Positions 1 to 7,670 of a DNA stretch of 15,558 nt are shown here, piece by piece; the first letter of the stretch is position 1; the number at the start of each line of letters is the position of its first letter. The stretch lies in contig JBOFGX010000179.1 in assembly GCA_051649345.1 (NCBI GenBank), positions 1-15,558 of the forward strand, in the 5' to 3' direction. Both the position numbers and the translations under genes were made by a program. This DNA comes from Leadbetterella sp051649345. Lineage in GTDB: Bacteria; Bacteroidota; Bacteroidia; Cytophagales; Spirosomataceae. The notes beneath the pieces were generated by a model, which saw nothing but the letters and a program-made list of their open reading frames with translations, was not told the origin of the DNA and did no database searches.

Positions 1-883
1 ATTTTTTACTCAACAACAAAACACCAATTATTACAAGCAGTGATCCCCCAATTTCTTGTAATCCCAAGGTTTCATTTAAGAAATAGTATCCTAAAATGGC
101 TGTTGCGACAGGACCAATAGAACTTACAATGGATCCTTCGTTGGCACCCATAAGTTTGATTCCTTCCATACTCAAATAGGTAGGAATAACCGTACAAAAC
201 ACGGCTAAAATCATGCCGTAGCCGCATTCAGTAGAATTAAACATAGACAAATCAATTTTTTTGACTACCAAAAAATGGGCAATCACAAACACGCAGGAAC
301 CTGCAAGAGCCAAAGTATTGAAATTGACCGAACCTATTTTTTTTATAAATTCGGATCCAATTGATAAATAGATTGCATACGTTATGGCACTGATCAAAAT
401 AAATCCTGCCCCCTTTATAAAGTCCTTGCCTTCTAAAATTTGTGGGTTGATAACGATGATAAAAATCCCCAAGTAGGTTAATAATAAGGAAAATACTCCT
501 CTTTGCGATATAGTATGTTGAAAGAAAAAATATGAAAATATCATCACAAACGTAGGATACGAAAATAAAATGACCCGCTCTAATCCAGCGGAGATATATT
601 CTAATCCCATAAAATCAAACAAACTCGCTATGTAGTACCCCAAAAGCGAAAGGCAGAAGATAATCAATACTTGTTTGGAGCTAACTTTGGCAAAATGCCC
701 CTTTTTGTAGCGGATTCCTCCAATAATCAAAAACAGGGGAAGAGATAAGCCGAACCGCAAAAATAATAGACCCAAGGCATCTATATCTGTATCCCTATAC
801 GCCAATTTAATCAAAACGGCCTTACTCGAAAAAAGAATAGAGCCCAATGCCAAATACAAAATGCCCTTGTTTTTGTTCGTCAT
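1..883 (-). CDS. EamA/DMT-family transporter (3' end just outside window)
   Basis: This is an inner-membrane permease of the drug/metabolite transporter superfamily, which exports small metabolites or drugs; the substrate cannot be read from sequence. Reading from the ATG at 883-881, 294 codons stay open to the left edge. The protein begins MTNKNKGILYLALGSILFSS and is an almost unbroken series of hydrophobic segments, about ten, in two halves (roughly residues 6-137 and 150-293), as expected for tandem EamA domains. Family-like stretches include the GLERVILFSYPTF region near residue 90 and the GANEGSIVSSIGP and YFLNETLG regions near the C terminus. Family members are usually 280-310 residues, so the stop should lie just beyond the window; the last base seen could be the first base of a stop codon. 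The start lies 2 nt after the stop of the upstream minus-strand gene, so the two are probably co-transcribed and translationally coupled. The family call is firm; the substrate is unknown. Confidence 0.9.
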   Translation of the reverse strand, partial: MTNKNKGILYLALGSILFSSKAVLIKLAYRDTDIDALGLLFLRFGLSLPLFLIIGGIRYKKGHFAKVSSKQVLIIFCLSLLGYYIASLFDFMGLEYISAGLERVILFSYPTFVMIFSYFFFQHTISQRGVFSLLLTYLGIFIIVINPQILEGKDFIKGAGFILISAITYAIYLSIGSEFIKKIGSVNFNTLALAGSCVFVIAHFLVVKKIDLSMFNSTECGYGMILAVFCTVIPTYLSMEGIKLMGANEGSIVSSIGPVATAILGYYFLNETLGLQEIGGSLLVIIGVLLLSKK

Positions 884-885
884 TT

Positions 886-1380
886 TTAGGACGGTATGGC
901 TTGATTAAACTGCATAGGATAAACATCTTGAGCAGGTTTTAAAAAGCCATTTTCTAAGGCATTAAGTGTATCTACATTTAGGTCATAAACAAGGGTTTCG
1001 GGTGATAATTCACCCGATAGTATATGTTTTTTTAACCCAAAAATTGGAAAAAAGTCTAAGCTTTCCGCTCCTTTTTTGACAATGGCTCTGTATAAAAAAT
1101 CAATGCCTAGTTGATCTTTTAATGCTTTTATCCATTGGGTGGAGGAATCTATACTACATCCCGATGGTAAGTTGGCATTCACATCCACAGCGATAATCAA
1201 AAAGCGATTTTCAAGAATTGAAAAAGAGCCTTCTAGCGGTACACTATGAGCAGCCCAATTTTGGATGGCGGGTACCAAAAATTTGTTGATACTATCTTTA
1301 TCTTCTAATTGTATATCCCTATCAGCCAAATACACCCATACTCTTGAATTTTTAGGTAAGCTGCCAAATTCCTTATACAT
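886..1380 (-). CDS. Conserved Bacteroidota protein of unknown function (often labelled 'ABC transporter ATPase')
   Basis: This is a 164-residue soluble protein with no signal peptide and no membrane segment. I recognise it from memory as a small protein widespread in Bacteroidota that databases often label 'ABC transporter ATPase'. The label is not supported here: there is no Walker A (GxxxxGK[ST]), no Walker B and no LSGGQ signature. Blocks that look conserved are SRVWVYLADR (12-21), the W42-H45 pair in NWAAH, LEGSFSILENRFLIIAVD (49-66) and GCSIDSS (74-80), where a Cys sits in a tight polar motif. Its function is unknown. It is the first gene of a two-gene minus-strand unit with the EamA transporter 2 nt downstream, which suggests a shared transcript but not necessarily a shared job. 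A -7 element for its promoter lies at 1401-1408. Confidence 0.85.
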   Translation of the reverse strand: MYKEFGSLPKNSRVWVYLADRDIQLEDKDSINKFLVPAIQNWAAHSVPLEGSFSILENRFLIIAVDVNANLPSGCSIDSSTQWIKALKDQLGIDFLYRAIVKKGAESLDFFPIFGLKKHILSGELSPETLVYDLNVDTLNALENGFLKPAQDVYPMQFNQAIPS

Positions 1381-1400
1381 GATTTCTGATTTGTATTTTA

Positions 1401-1408
1401 CAAATATA
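1401..1408 (-). promoter_or_regulatory. Bacteroidota -7 element for the conserved protein/EamA unit
   Basis: The minus strand reads TATATTTG here, an exact match to the Bacteroidota sigma-factor -7 consensus TAnnTTTG, 20 nt before the start codon at 1380. No clear TTTG or TTG -33 element is visible at the usual distance upstream, so the call rests on the -7 box and its position. Confidence 0.5.
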
Positions 1409-1455
1409 ACCCCGATTTATGGAGGAATGGTTCGGAGGATTTGTCAAAATTTATC

Positions 1456-1463
1456 TACATTTG
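1456..1463 (+). promoter_or_regulatory. Bacteroidota -7 element for the exonuclease gene
   Basis: TACATTTG matches TAnnTTTG exactly and lies 28 nt before the ATG at 1492. A weak -33-like TTCG sits at 1431-1434 with 21 nt of spacing. With the opposite-strand box at 1401-1408 it makes this 111-bp gap a divergent promoter region. Confidence 0.5.
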
Positions 1464-1491
1464 TATAAACCTAATTTGTTTGAATAGCAAT

Positions 1492-2301
1492 ATGAATCAC
1501 TCGTTTCATTTAACCAAGCCCTTAGCATTTATTGATCTAGAAACTACAGGTATCAATATTTCTAAAGACAGGATAGTAGAAATATCCATTGCTAAAGCGA
1601 ATATAGATGGCTCGGTAGATGTAAAAACCAAACGGATCAACCCCACAATACCTATCCCATTAGAATCAAGCATTATTCATGGAATTTATGATAAAGATGT
1701 AGAGAATGAGCCTACTTTTAAGCAAGTGGCACGTTCACTGGCTCAATTTTTAGAAGGCTGTGATTTGGCGGGGTTCAATAGTAACCGTTTCGATATTCCT
1801 ATGTTAGTGGAGGAGTTTCTACGTGTAGATAATGATATATTTGACACCAACAAAAGGAGATTTGTAGATGCTCAGAAAATTTACCACCTGATGGAGCCTA
1901 GGACCTTAGTGGCGGCGTATAAATTTTATTGTGGAAAATCTCTAGAAAATGCTCACAGTGCAGAGGCTGATACCTTGGCAACTTTGGAAGTAGTGAATGC
2001 TCAAGTAAAAAAATACGAAGGCGTAAAGCTAAAAGACGATAAAGGGAATGAATACGAGCCTATCAAAAACGATGTAGAAACTCTGCATCAACTGAGCTCC
2101 AAGAATTTAGTGGACTTTGCTCAACGCATGGTTCTGGATGCCAAAGGGGAAGCCGTATTTAACTTTGGGAAGTATGCGGGTAAAAAAGTAACAGAAGTAC
2201 TTACAAAAGAGCCCCAATATTACAATTGGATTATAGAAAACGACTTTCCTTTGGATACAAAACGGAAGCTAACAGATATAAAATTGAAAATGATGAAATA
2301 A
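1492..2301 (+). CDS. DnaQ-like 3'-5' exonuclease (DEDDh) with Exo-X-type C-terminal tail
   Basis: This 269-residue cytosolic exonuclease is of the DNA polymerase III epsilon/ExoX type and is predicted to remove nucleotides from 3' ends using two metal ions. The DEDDh motifs are visible: Exo I FIDLETTG (D15, E17), Exo II NSNRFD (95-101, with D101) and Exo III HSAEAD (H155, D160). After the nuclease domain (about 10-172) and a charged linker, residues 223-250 (FNFGKYAGKK, then a Y-Y-x-W-I segment) resemble the DUF3820/ExoX C-terminal module, a small region often found behind such exonucleases. The reading frame extends upstream to a TTG at 1441, but the ATG at 1492 is chosen because the extra 17 residues are not family-like and the promoter -7 box lies inside them. 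It is not the replicative DnaQ for certain; repair or RNA processing is equally possible. It is followed by nuoK after 72 nt, probably without a functional link. Confidence 0.9.
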   Translation: MNHSFHLTKPLAFIDLETTGINISKDRIVEISIAKANIDGSVDVKTKRINPTIPIPLESSIIHGIYDKDVENEPTFKQVARSLAQFLEGCDLAGFNSNRFDIPMLVEEFLRVDNDIFDTNKRRFVDAQKIYHLMEPRTLVAAYKFYCGKSLENAHSAEADTLATLEVVNAQVKKYEGVKLKDDKGNEYEPIKNDVETLHQLSSKNLVDFAQRMVLDAKGEAVFNFGKYAGKKVTEVLTKEPQYYNWIIENDFPLDTKRKLTDIKLKMMK

Positions 2302-2339
2302 CAATTCACTATTTTTTCGGGTTTTATAGACAGAAATAT

Positions 2340-2347
2340 TATTTTTG
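2340..2347 (+). promoter_or_regulatory. -7 element candidate for nuoKLMN
   Basis: TATTTTTG matches TAnnTTTG exactly, in the 72-nt gap between the exonuclease stop and nuoK. A weak -33-like TTCG lies at 2316-2319 with 20 nt of spacing. It lies upstream of every possible nuoK start (2374, 2398, 2413). It would let the nuo block be transcribed independently of the exonuclease. Confidence 0.45.
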
Positions 2348-2373
2348 CCATCAGATTCAAGTAAACACCCTTT

Positions 2374-2718
2374 ATGATTCCAAATTCGCCTGTAGAAATG
2401 CCTGACATTTTTATGCGTGTTCCTCTCATTCACTTTGTGTTATTAGCGAGTATGCTATTTATCATAGGAATTTTGGGTGTGTTGGTTCGAAGAAATGCTC
2501 TTATTATATTTATGTCCGTAGAATTGATGCTAAATGCAGTAAATTTATTGCTCGTATCATTTTCTTCTTACAAATCAGATCCCAATGGACAGATTCTGGT
2601 GTTTTTCATAATGGCAGTTGCAGCGGCAGAAGTTGCTGTTGGATTGGCCATTATTGTGATGATTTTTAGAAATATCAAAACCATTGACATTGGTTTATTA
2701 AATAAATTAAAAGGATAA
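2374..2718 (+). CDS. nuoK: NADH-quinone oxidoreductase subunit K
   Basis: NuoK is the small three-helix subunit of respiratory complex I that sits in the membrane arm and carries part of the proton path next to NuoJ, A and N. Three hydrophobic segments are visible (about 20-38, 42-64 and 75-98 of 114 residues). The two essential membrane glutamates are present: E50 in FMSVELMLNA and E86 in VAAAEVAVGLA. They are 36 residues apart, exactly as E36 and E72 of E. coli NuoK. The start is uncertain: ATG codons at 2374, 2398 and 2413 would give 114, 106 and 101 residues; E. coli NuoK has 100. The longest form is given because relatives in this phylum often carry a short N-terminal extension. It is the first gene of a four-gene nuo block; no nuoJ precedes it, which is unusual. 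nuoL follows after 17 nt. Confidence 0.95.
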   Translation: MIPNSPVEMPDIFMRVPLIHFVLLASMLFIIGILGVLVRRNALIIFMSVELMLNAVNLLLVSFSSYKSDPNGQILVFFIMAVAAAEVAVGLAIIVMIFRNIKTIDIGLLNKLKG

Positions 2719-2735
2719 CATACCTCTCTATTATT

Positions 2736-4673
2736 ATGACGCTACTCGGTATGATTCCTTTGTTTCCATTGATAGGCTTTCTCATCAATGGTCTGGGTAT
2801 AGGAAGAATTCCTAAAAACTTGGCTTCCAGCATCGGTATTATTGCTTCGTTTGCATCTTTTATAAGTGTATTTGCTGCTTACAGTGCTTTTGTGGATGGA
2901 GGTAATCAGCCTATTATCTATAATGCATTTGAGTGGTTTCATGTAGGAAAATTTTCTGTAGACTTTTCGTTTAGAATCGATCAGTTATCTCTAATTATGC
3001 TTTTCATAATTACGGGAATTGGTACGCTCATTCATTTGTATTCTGCGGGTTACATGAGTCATGATTCGGGTTTTGGCAAGTTTTTTGCCTATCTCAACCT
3101 GTTTTTGTTTTCTATGATTTTATTGGTTTTAGGGGCTAATTATTTATTGATGTTTATTGGTTGGGAAGGAGTAGGACTTTGTTCTTTCTTACTCATTGGG
3201 TTTTGGAATAAAAACCTCAACTATACAGATGCAGCTCGTAAGGCTTTCATTATGAATAGGGTAGGAGATTTGGGCTTTTTGGTGGGTATTTTCATGATCA
3301 TCAGTAAGTTTGGGTCTTTGGATTATGATACGGTTTTTGCTCAGGCAGCTAATTTGAGCCTTGGTGATCCCGATATTATGTATATTACATTTGCCTTGTT
3401 TATAGGTGCCATGGGTAAGTCAGCACAGATTCCCTTGTTTACATGGTTGCCAGACGCCATGGCAGGTCCAACGCCGGTATCTGCTTTAATTCACGCGGCT
3501 ACGATGGTAACATCGGGTATTTATATGATTGTACGTTCAAATGTACTATACTCTCTTTCTCCCGAAACTTTAGAATTTGTAGGTTGGATTGGTTTAGCAA
3601 CGGCTTTGCTTGGAGCGAGCATAGGTTTGTTCCAAAACGATATTAAAAAAGTATTGGCCTACTCTACAGTGAGTCAGCTAGGATATATGTTTATGGGTTT
3701 GGGCGTGATGGCCTATTCTTCGGGTTTGTTCCATGTACTAACTCACGCGTTTTTCAAAGCACTACTGTTTTTAGGTGCAGGTAGCGTTATTCATGCCATG
3801 AGTGATGAGCAAGATATACGTAAAATGGGCGGACTTTGGCCTAAAGTTAAGATTACAGCAATCACATTTTTAGTAGGAACGATTGCCATCAGTGGTATTC
3901 CTCCTTTTGCGGGGTTTTTCTCTAAGGACGAAATTCTCGCACATGTGTACGAGCACAACAAGCTCATGTGGGGATTGGCACTCCTGGGATCGTTTATGAC
4001 TGCATTTTATATGTTCCGTTTGTTCTTTGTAACCTTCATGGGTACTTTTAGAGGCACAAAACATCAAGAAGAGCATATACATGAGTCTCCTTGGACCATG
4101 ACCACACCATTGGCTGTTTTGGCAATATTGTCTATCGTTGGTGGGTTTATGGGTATACCGGAGGTATTTCATGCGAGTCACAAACTAAATGATTTTCTAA
4201 GCCCTATTTTTGATGGTACACGTAAAATCAATCCAGAATTTGGTCATGCTATTGATCATAGTACAGAATGGATGCTGATAGGTATTTCGGTATCTGTCGC
4301 AGCTGTGGCCATACTGTTTGCATATATTCGATTCTCAGGAGGTAAAAATGTTCCAGAAGGGGATGAATCAATATCTGGTCTTACAGGACTTGTATATAAT
4401 AAGTATTACATTGATGATGCATACGACACAGCTTTTGTGAAATCTACTTCAAAATTCTCTGGATTTTTATATAAGTATGCTGAGAAAATGGGTCTAGATG
4501 GAATCGTAAATGATACGGCAGGTCTTATTGGCGACGCGGGTAATTATATAAGAAGAATCCAAACAGGTGGTACGGGTTTGTATATTCTGTTGATGACTTT
4601 GGGGGTATCTGTCATTTTGGGAGCACATGTATGGGCACCGTTGATAAGTGTTATTCAAAAATTGATAAATTAA
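2736..4673 (+). CDS. nuoL: NADH-quinone oxidoreductase subunit L
   Basis: NuoL is the distal antiporter-like proton-pumping subunit of complex I, in the inner membrane. At 645 residues it is slightly longer than E. coli NuoL (613). Key channel residues are in place: E144 in FIGWEGVGLCSF, K228 in GAMGKSAQIPLFTWLPDAM, the H-x-x-T-H-A-F-F-K341 helix end and K397 in FFSKDEI. The segment VSALIHAATMVTSGIYMIVR (248-267) is a hallmark of the family. The C-terminal part (about 540-610, including VYNKYYIDDAYDTAFV) fits the long lateral helix that runs along NuoM and NuoN, anchored by a last membrane helix at about 612-635. It sits 17 nt after nuoK and 14 nt before nuoM, with no promoter in either gap, so it should be on the same transcript. 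Confidence 0.98.
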   Translation: MTLLGMIPLFPLIGFLINGLGIGRIPKNLASSIGIIASFASFISVFAAYSAFVDGGNQPIIYNAFEWFHVGKFSVDFSFRIDQLSLIMLFIITGIGTLIHLYSAGYMSHDSGFGKFFAYLNLFLFSMILLVLGANYLLMFIGWEGVGLCSFLLIGFWNKNLNYTDAARKAFIMNRVGDLGFLVGIFMIISKFGSLDYDTVFAQAANLSLGDPDIMYITFALFIGAMGKSAQIPLFTWLPDAMAGPTPVSALIHAATMVTSGIYMIVRSNVLYSLSPETLEFVGWIGLATALLGASIGLFQNDIKKVLAYSTVSQLGYMFMGLGVMAYSSGLFHVLTHAFFKALLFLGAGSVIHAMSDEQDIRKMGGLWPKVKITAITFLVGTIAISGIPPFAGFFSKDEILAHVYEHNKLMWGLALLGSFMTAFYMFRLFFVTFMGTFRGTKHQEEHIHESPWTMTTPLAVLAILSIVGGFMGIPEVFHASHKLNDFLSPIFDGTRKINPEFGHAIDHSTEWMLIGISVSVAAVAILFAYIRFSGGKNVPEGDESISGLTGLVYNKYYIDDAYDTAFVKSTSKFSGFLYKYAEKMGLDGIVNDTAGLIGDAGNYIRRIQTGGTGLYILLMTLGVSVILGAHVWAPLISVIQKLIN

Positions 4674-4687
4674 ATAGACATAGGTAA

Positions 4688-6124
4688 ATGTTGGTGTTAA
4701 TCGCTATTTTGTTGCCATTATTTGTAGGAGGTTTTTTGCTGATCAATAGCTCGCAAAGCCTTGCCAGAACAATGGCCTATGTTTCTGTATTAGCTGAAAT
4801 TGTGCTTTTCTTAATGGGAGTGAATGCGTTTAATCAAAATTCACCCAATATAGATTTCAAAAAAGCCTGGATACCTGATTATGGTTTAAATTTTCATATT
4901 GGTTGGGATGCATTGTCTTTGATTTTTACGGGAATTGCTGTATTTGTCGTTGGATTTATTGTTTTGGGTAGTTCACATTTCAAATATTCAAATCAATCCC
5001 GATTATTGGGTTTAGTGTTTTTAACTCAATCTGCTCTGATCGGTCTTTTTACAAGTAAAGATCTTGTGCTTTTCTATTTCTATTTTGAGATAGCTCTGTT
5101 GCCCGTATATATCATTGCTAATATTTGGGGGGGTAAAAATGCCTCAAAGGTCACTTTTAAAATGTTGGTTTTTACTATTTTTGGTAGTTTAATCATGTTA
5201 ATGGGTTTCGTAGTTTTAGCCATGCGAGGTCAAACTAGTCAAATTTCGGAAGCCATTCAAACAGCCAACTTGCTTCCAACAGGTAGTAAGTCTATTATAT
5301 TTTATGGATTGCTTTTAGCCTTTGGTATCAAAACACCAATTTTCCCCTTACACACATGGCTACCTGATGCGTATTCTGAGTCTCCAAGTACAGCCACAAT
5401 GTTGTTGTCTGCATTGTTGTCAAAAATGGGCATTTATGGAATATTAAGGCTTCTCGTTCCGATTTCAGGCCCTGAATTTTCCATAGCGATTTCTGTTGTT
5501 GTTACTTTGGGTATTATCGGTCTGATTTACGGAGCAATCATAGCGATCAAGCAAAATTCTCTCAAATCCGTATTGGCATTTTCATCTATGTCTCATATGG
5601 GGTTGATTGCTGCTGCTGCACTTACTGGAACAGATAGTGGAGTACAAGGTGCAATTTTGCAATCTGTAGCACATGCAGTGAATGCGGCGGCTTTGTTTTA
5701 CGTAGCCAAGTTGCTGTATGATCGTACACAGATCCGAGATATTTCTCAATTAGGGGGTATCGTGCACGTTGCACCACGCTTTGCGGTGGTATTCTTAATT
5801 TTGGTTCTTTCTAGTGTCGCTTTGCCTTTGACATCAGGATTTGTAGGCGAGTTTTTAATGCTAAAATCTATATTTGATTTCAATTTAGGTTTAGCTATTT
5901 TTGCGGGTTCGAGTATCGTGTTTGGAGCTGTATATATGTTGCGTTATTACCAAAAAATCATGTTTGGAGAAGAAAATGCACAGACACAGGGCTTTCAAGA
6001 TTTAAGTGTGAGAGAACTAACGCTTCTTTCGCCTGTAGTAGTATTAACGATCGTATTGGGCGTCTATCCCAACATGATTTTAAGTTTTGGAGCTAAGGCT
6101 TTCTCGGCTCTTGTTGTAAATTAA
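4688..6124 (+). CDS. nuoM: NADH-quinone oxidoreductase subunit M
   Basis: NuoM is the middle antiporter-like proton channel of complex I in the inner membrane. It has 478 residues against about 509 in E. coli. The conserved charged residues are present: E134 in FYFEIALLPVYI, K215 in AFGIKTPIFPLHTWLPDAYSES, K246 in LLSKMGIYGILR (31 residues apart, as K234 and K265 of E. coli) and E388 in GFVGEFLMLK. About 14 membrane segments are apparent. One mild departure is HAVNAAALFYVAKLLYDR near residue 330, where NuoM proteins usually have a His-Gly start and a Gly in place of the Lys before the LY-x-R motif; this looks like lineage variation, not damage. It begins 14 nt after nuoL and ends 26 nt before nuoN, fitting one operon. 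Confidence 0.98.
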   Translation: MLVLIAILLPLFVGGFLLINSSQSLARTMAYVSVLAEIVLFLMGVNAFNQNSPNIDFKKAWIPDYGLNFHIGWDALSLIFTGIAVFVVGFIVLGSSHFKYSNQSRLLGLVFLTQSALIGLFTSKDLVLFYFYFEIALLPVYIIANIWGGKNASKVTFKMLVFTIFGSLIMLMGFVVLAMRGQTSQISEAIQTANLLPTGSKSIIFYGLLLAFGIKTPIFPLHTWLPDAYSESPSTATMLLSALLSKMGIYGILRLLVPISGPEFSIAISVVVTLGIIGLIYGAIIAIKQNSLKSVLAFSSMSHMGLIAAAALTGTDSGVQGAILQSVAHAVNAAALFYVAKLLYDRTQIRDISQLGGIVHVAPRFAVVFLILVLSSVALPLTSGFVGEFLMLKSIFDFNLGLAIFAGSSIVFGAVYMLRYYQKIMFGEENAQTQGFQDLSVRELTLLSPVVVLTIVLGVYPNMILSFGAKAFSALVVN

Positions 6125-6150
6125 ATTATCGATAGAAATATCCTAGGAAT

Positions 6151-7551
6151 ATGTATCCTATTTTGAGTTTGTCATTTTCTGGTCTAATTATGCTTTTCTT
6201 GGGTCTATCCAAGAAAGGAAGTTATCTTTTGTACATGCAATTTATAAGCTTGTTGGTAGCCTTGGGATCACTACTAATTGATTGGAATGCTTCAGGTCTC
6301 TATTTCAATGATATGATAGCGATCACAAATTCCACTTTGATGATTCAAGGGGTATTGATTTTGACCACATTACTAGTTTCTGCATTTAGTGCTGGGCAAT
6401 TCGACGATCAGAATGCACACCCAGCCGAATATTTTTCATTAATGCAGTTTTGTTTGGCGGGAGGCTTAATCATGGTGAGCTTCAATAACTTCATTATGCT
6501 TTTTATAGGTCTTGAAATTCTTTCGGTAGGTCTTTATGTGTTAACAGGCACGGATAAACGTAATTTGAGGGGTAATGAAGCAGCTGTCAAGTATTTTTTG
6601 ATGGGAGCATTTGCAACTGGAATTATGCTTTTTGGAATTGCCATGTTGTATGGTGCTACAGGTAGTTTTTCTGTAGAAACAGGCTTTAATTTTAAGAGTA
6701 TAGATTATAGTCTAATGGATCAAAAAGTATATTACATTTTAGGAATTGTATTTTTTTCGATAGGATTATTGTTCAAAATATCGGCTGTTCCTTTTCATTT
6801 TTGGACAGCAGATGTATACCAAGGAGCTCCAACTATTTTTACCTCTTTTATGGCGGCATTAGTAAAGTCTGCCGGCATACTTACTATTTATAAGGTGTTT
6901 ACGATTACGTTTGGTTTGGATGCATATATGTGGTCTAAATATCTTATCGTGATCATAGTACTTAGTATTTTGGTGGGGAACGTGTCTGCTTTATGGCAAG
7001 AGAATTTCAAGCGAACAATGGCATTTTCGAGTATTTCTCAGGCTGGATTTTTATTGTTGAGCATCTTGGGAATGAGTAAGTTCTCTGAAACAAACCTTAT
7101 CTTTTATTCACTTAGCTATTCTATGGCTATAGTGTCTGCTTTTGGGGTATTTATGATTGTACGTGCCAATAAGATAGAAAACGGGCAACAGAGCGACAAT
7201 ATGGATGTATTTCAGGGCCTATTCCAAAAGAGCCCATTCCTAGCTATTGTTCTCATGATAGCTATGTTATCAATGGCTGGTATTCCTTTGACCTCTGGAT
7301 TTTGGAGTAAATATTTTGTGTTGACAGATGCTGCCTCCAAGGGCAATGTCTGGTTGCTTGTATACGGTGGTGTCCTATCCGCAATCTCATTATATTATTA
7401 TTTTAAACCTATCCGAGCGAGCTTTGCAACGGCTCAAATAGGGGTCGATTTTGAAGTGAATTCTTGGAGTAGAATCGCACTTGGTATATCTACGATTTTG
7501 ACTATTCTGTTAGGAATAGCTCCTAACCTTTTAAGGGGTTTGTTAAGTTAA
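6151..7551 (+). CDS. nuoN: NADH-quinone oxidoreductase subunit N
   Basis: NuoN is the antiporter-like proton channel nearest the peripheral arm of complex I, in the inner membrane. It has 466 residues (E. coli 485). Channel residues are visible: E122 in FIGLEILSVGLYVL, K147 in EAAVKYFLMGAFATGI, K209 in GLLFKISAVPFHFWTADVYQGAPT and K239 in AALVKSAGI. The E122-K147 spacing of 25 and the K209-K239 spacing of 30 equal those of E. coli E133-K158 and K217-K247. The C-terminal domain includes MAGIPLTSGFWSKYFV, a family hallmark. This is the last gene of the block; no convincing rho-independent terminator follows it. The 119-nt gap to the next gene is AT-rich, with only imperfect -7 boxes (TAACTTTA at 7583, TATATTTC at 7612). 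Confidence 0.98.
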   Translation: MYPILSLSFSGLIMLFLGLSKKGSYLLYMQFISLLVALGSLLIDWNASGLYFNDMIAITNSTLMIQGVLILTTLLVSAFSAGQFDDQNAHPAEYFSLMQFCLAGGLIMVSFNNFIMLFIGLEILSVGLYVLTGTDKRNLRGNEAAVKYFLMGAFATGIMLFGIAMLYGATGSFSVETGFNFKSIDYSLMDQKVYYILGIVFFSIGLLFKISAVPFHFWTADVYQGAPTIFTSFMAALVKSAGILTIYKVFTITFGLDAYMWSKYLIVIIVLSILVGNVSALWQENFKRTMAFSSISQAGFLLLSILGMSKFSETNLIFYSLSYSMAIVSAFGVFMIVRANKIENGQQSDNMDVFQGLFQKSPFLAIVLMIAMLSMAGIPLTSGFWSKYFVLTDAASKGNVWLLVYGGVLSAISLYYYFKPIRASFATAQIGVDFEVNSWSRIALGISTILTILLGIAPNLLRGLLS

Positions 7552-7670
7552 TTTTTATCTTTTTCTTGTGAGTTAATTTATGTAACTTTAAATAAGAATT
7601 CTTGTTGATTTTATATTTCAACATTGAACTCATTTATACCATTTTTATATCAGCTTTTTAGATTGTTCTT

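Noticed and set aside
1265..1468. A 67-codon plus-strand frame across the start of the conserved protein gene
   Set aside because: It overlaps the start of the convincing minus-strand gene and the promoter gap, and its product resembles no protein family; it is a shadow frame.
1441..1491. TTG at 1441 as the start of the exonuclease
   Set aside because: The added 17 residues are not family-like and contain the promoter -7 box; the ATG at 1492 is the natural start.
3870..4181. A 103-codon minus-strand frame inside nuoL
   Set aside because: It is fully antisense to strongly conserved NuoL sequence, with an odd Cys/His/Arg-rich composition typical of shadow frames.
7534..7549. Rho-independent terminator at the end of nuoN (AACCTTTT/AAGGGGTT)
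   Set aside because: The two arms pair only with G-T wobbles, leave no loop, and lie inside the coding sequence.
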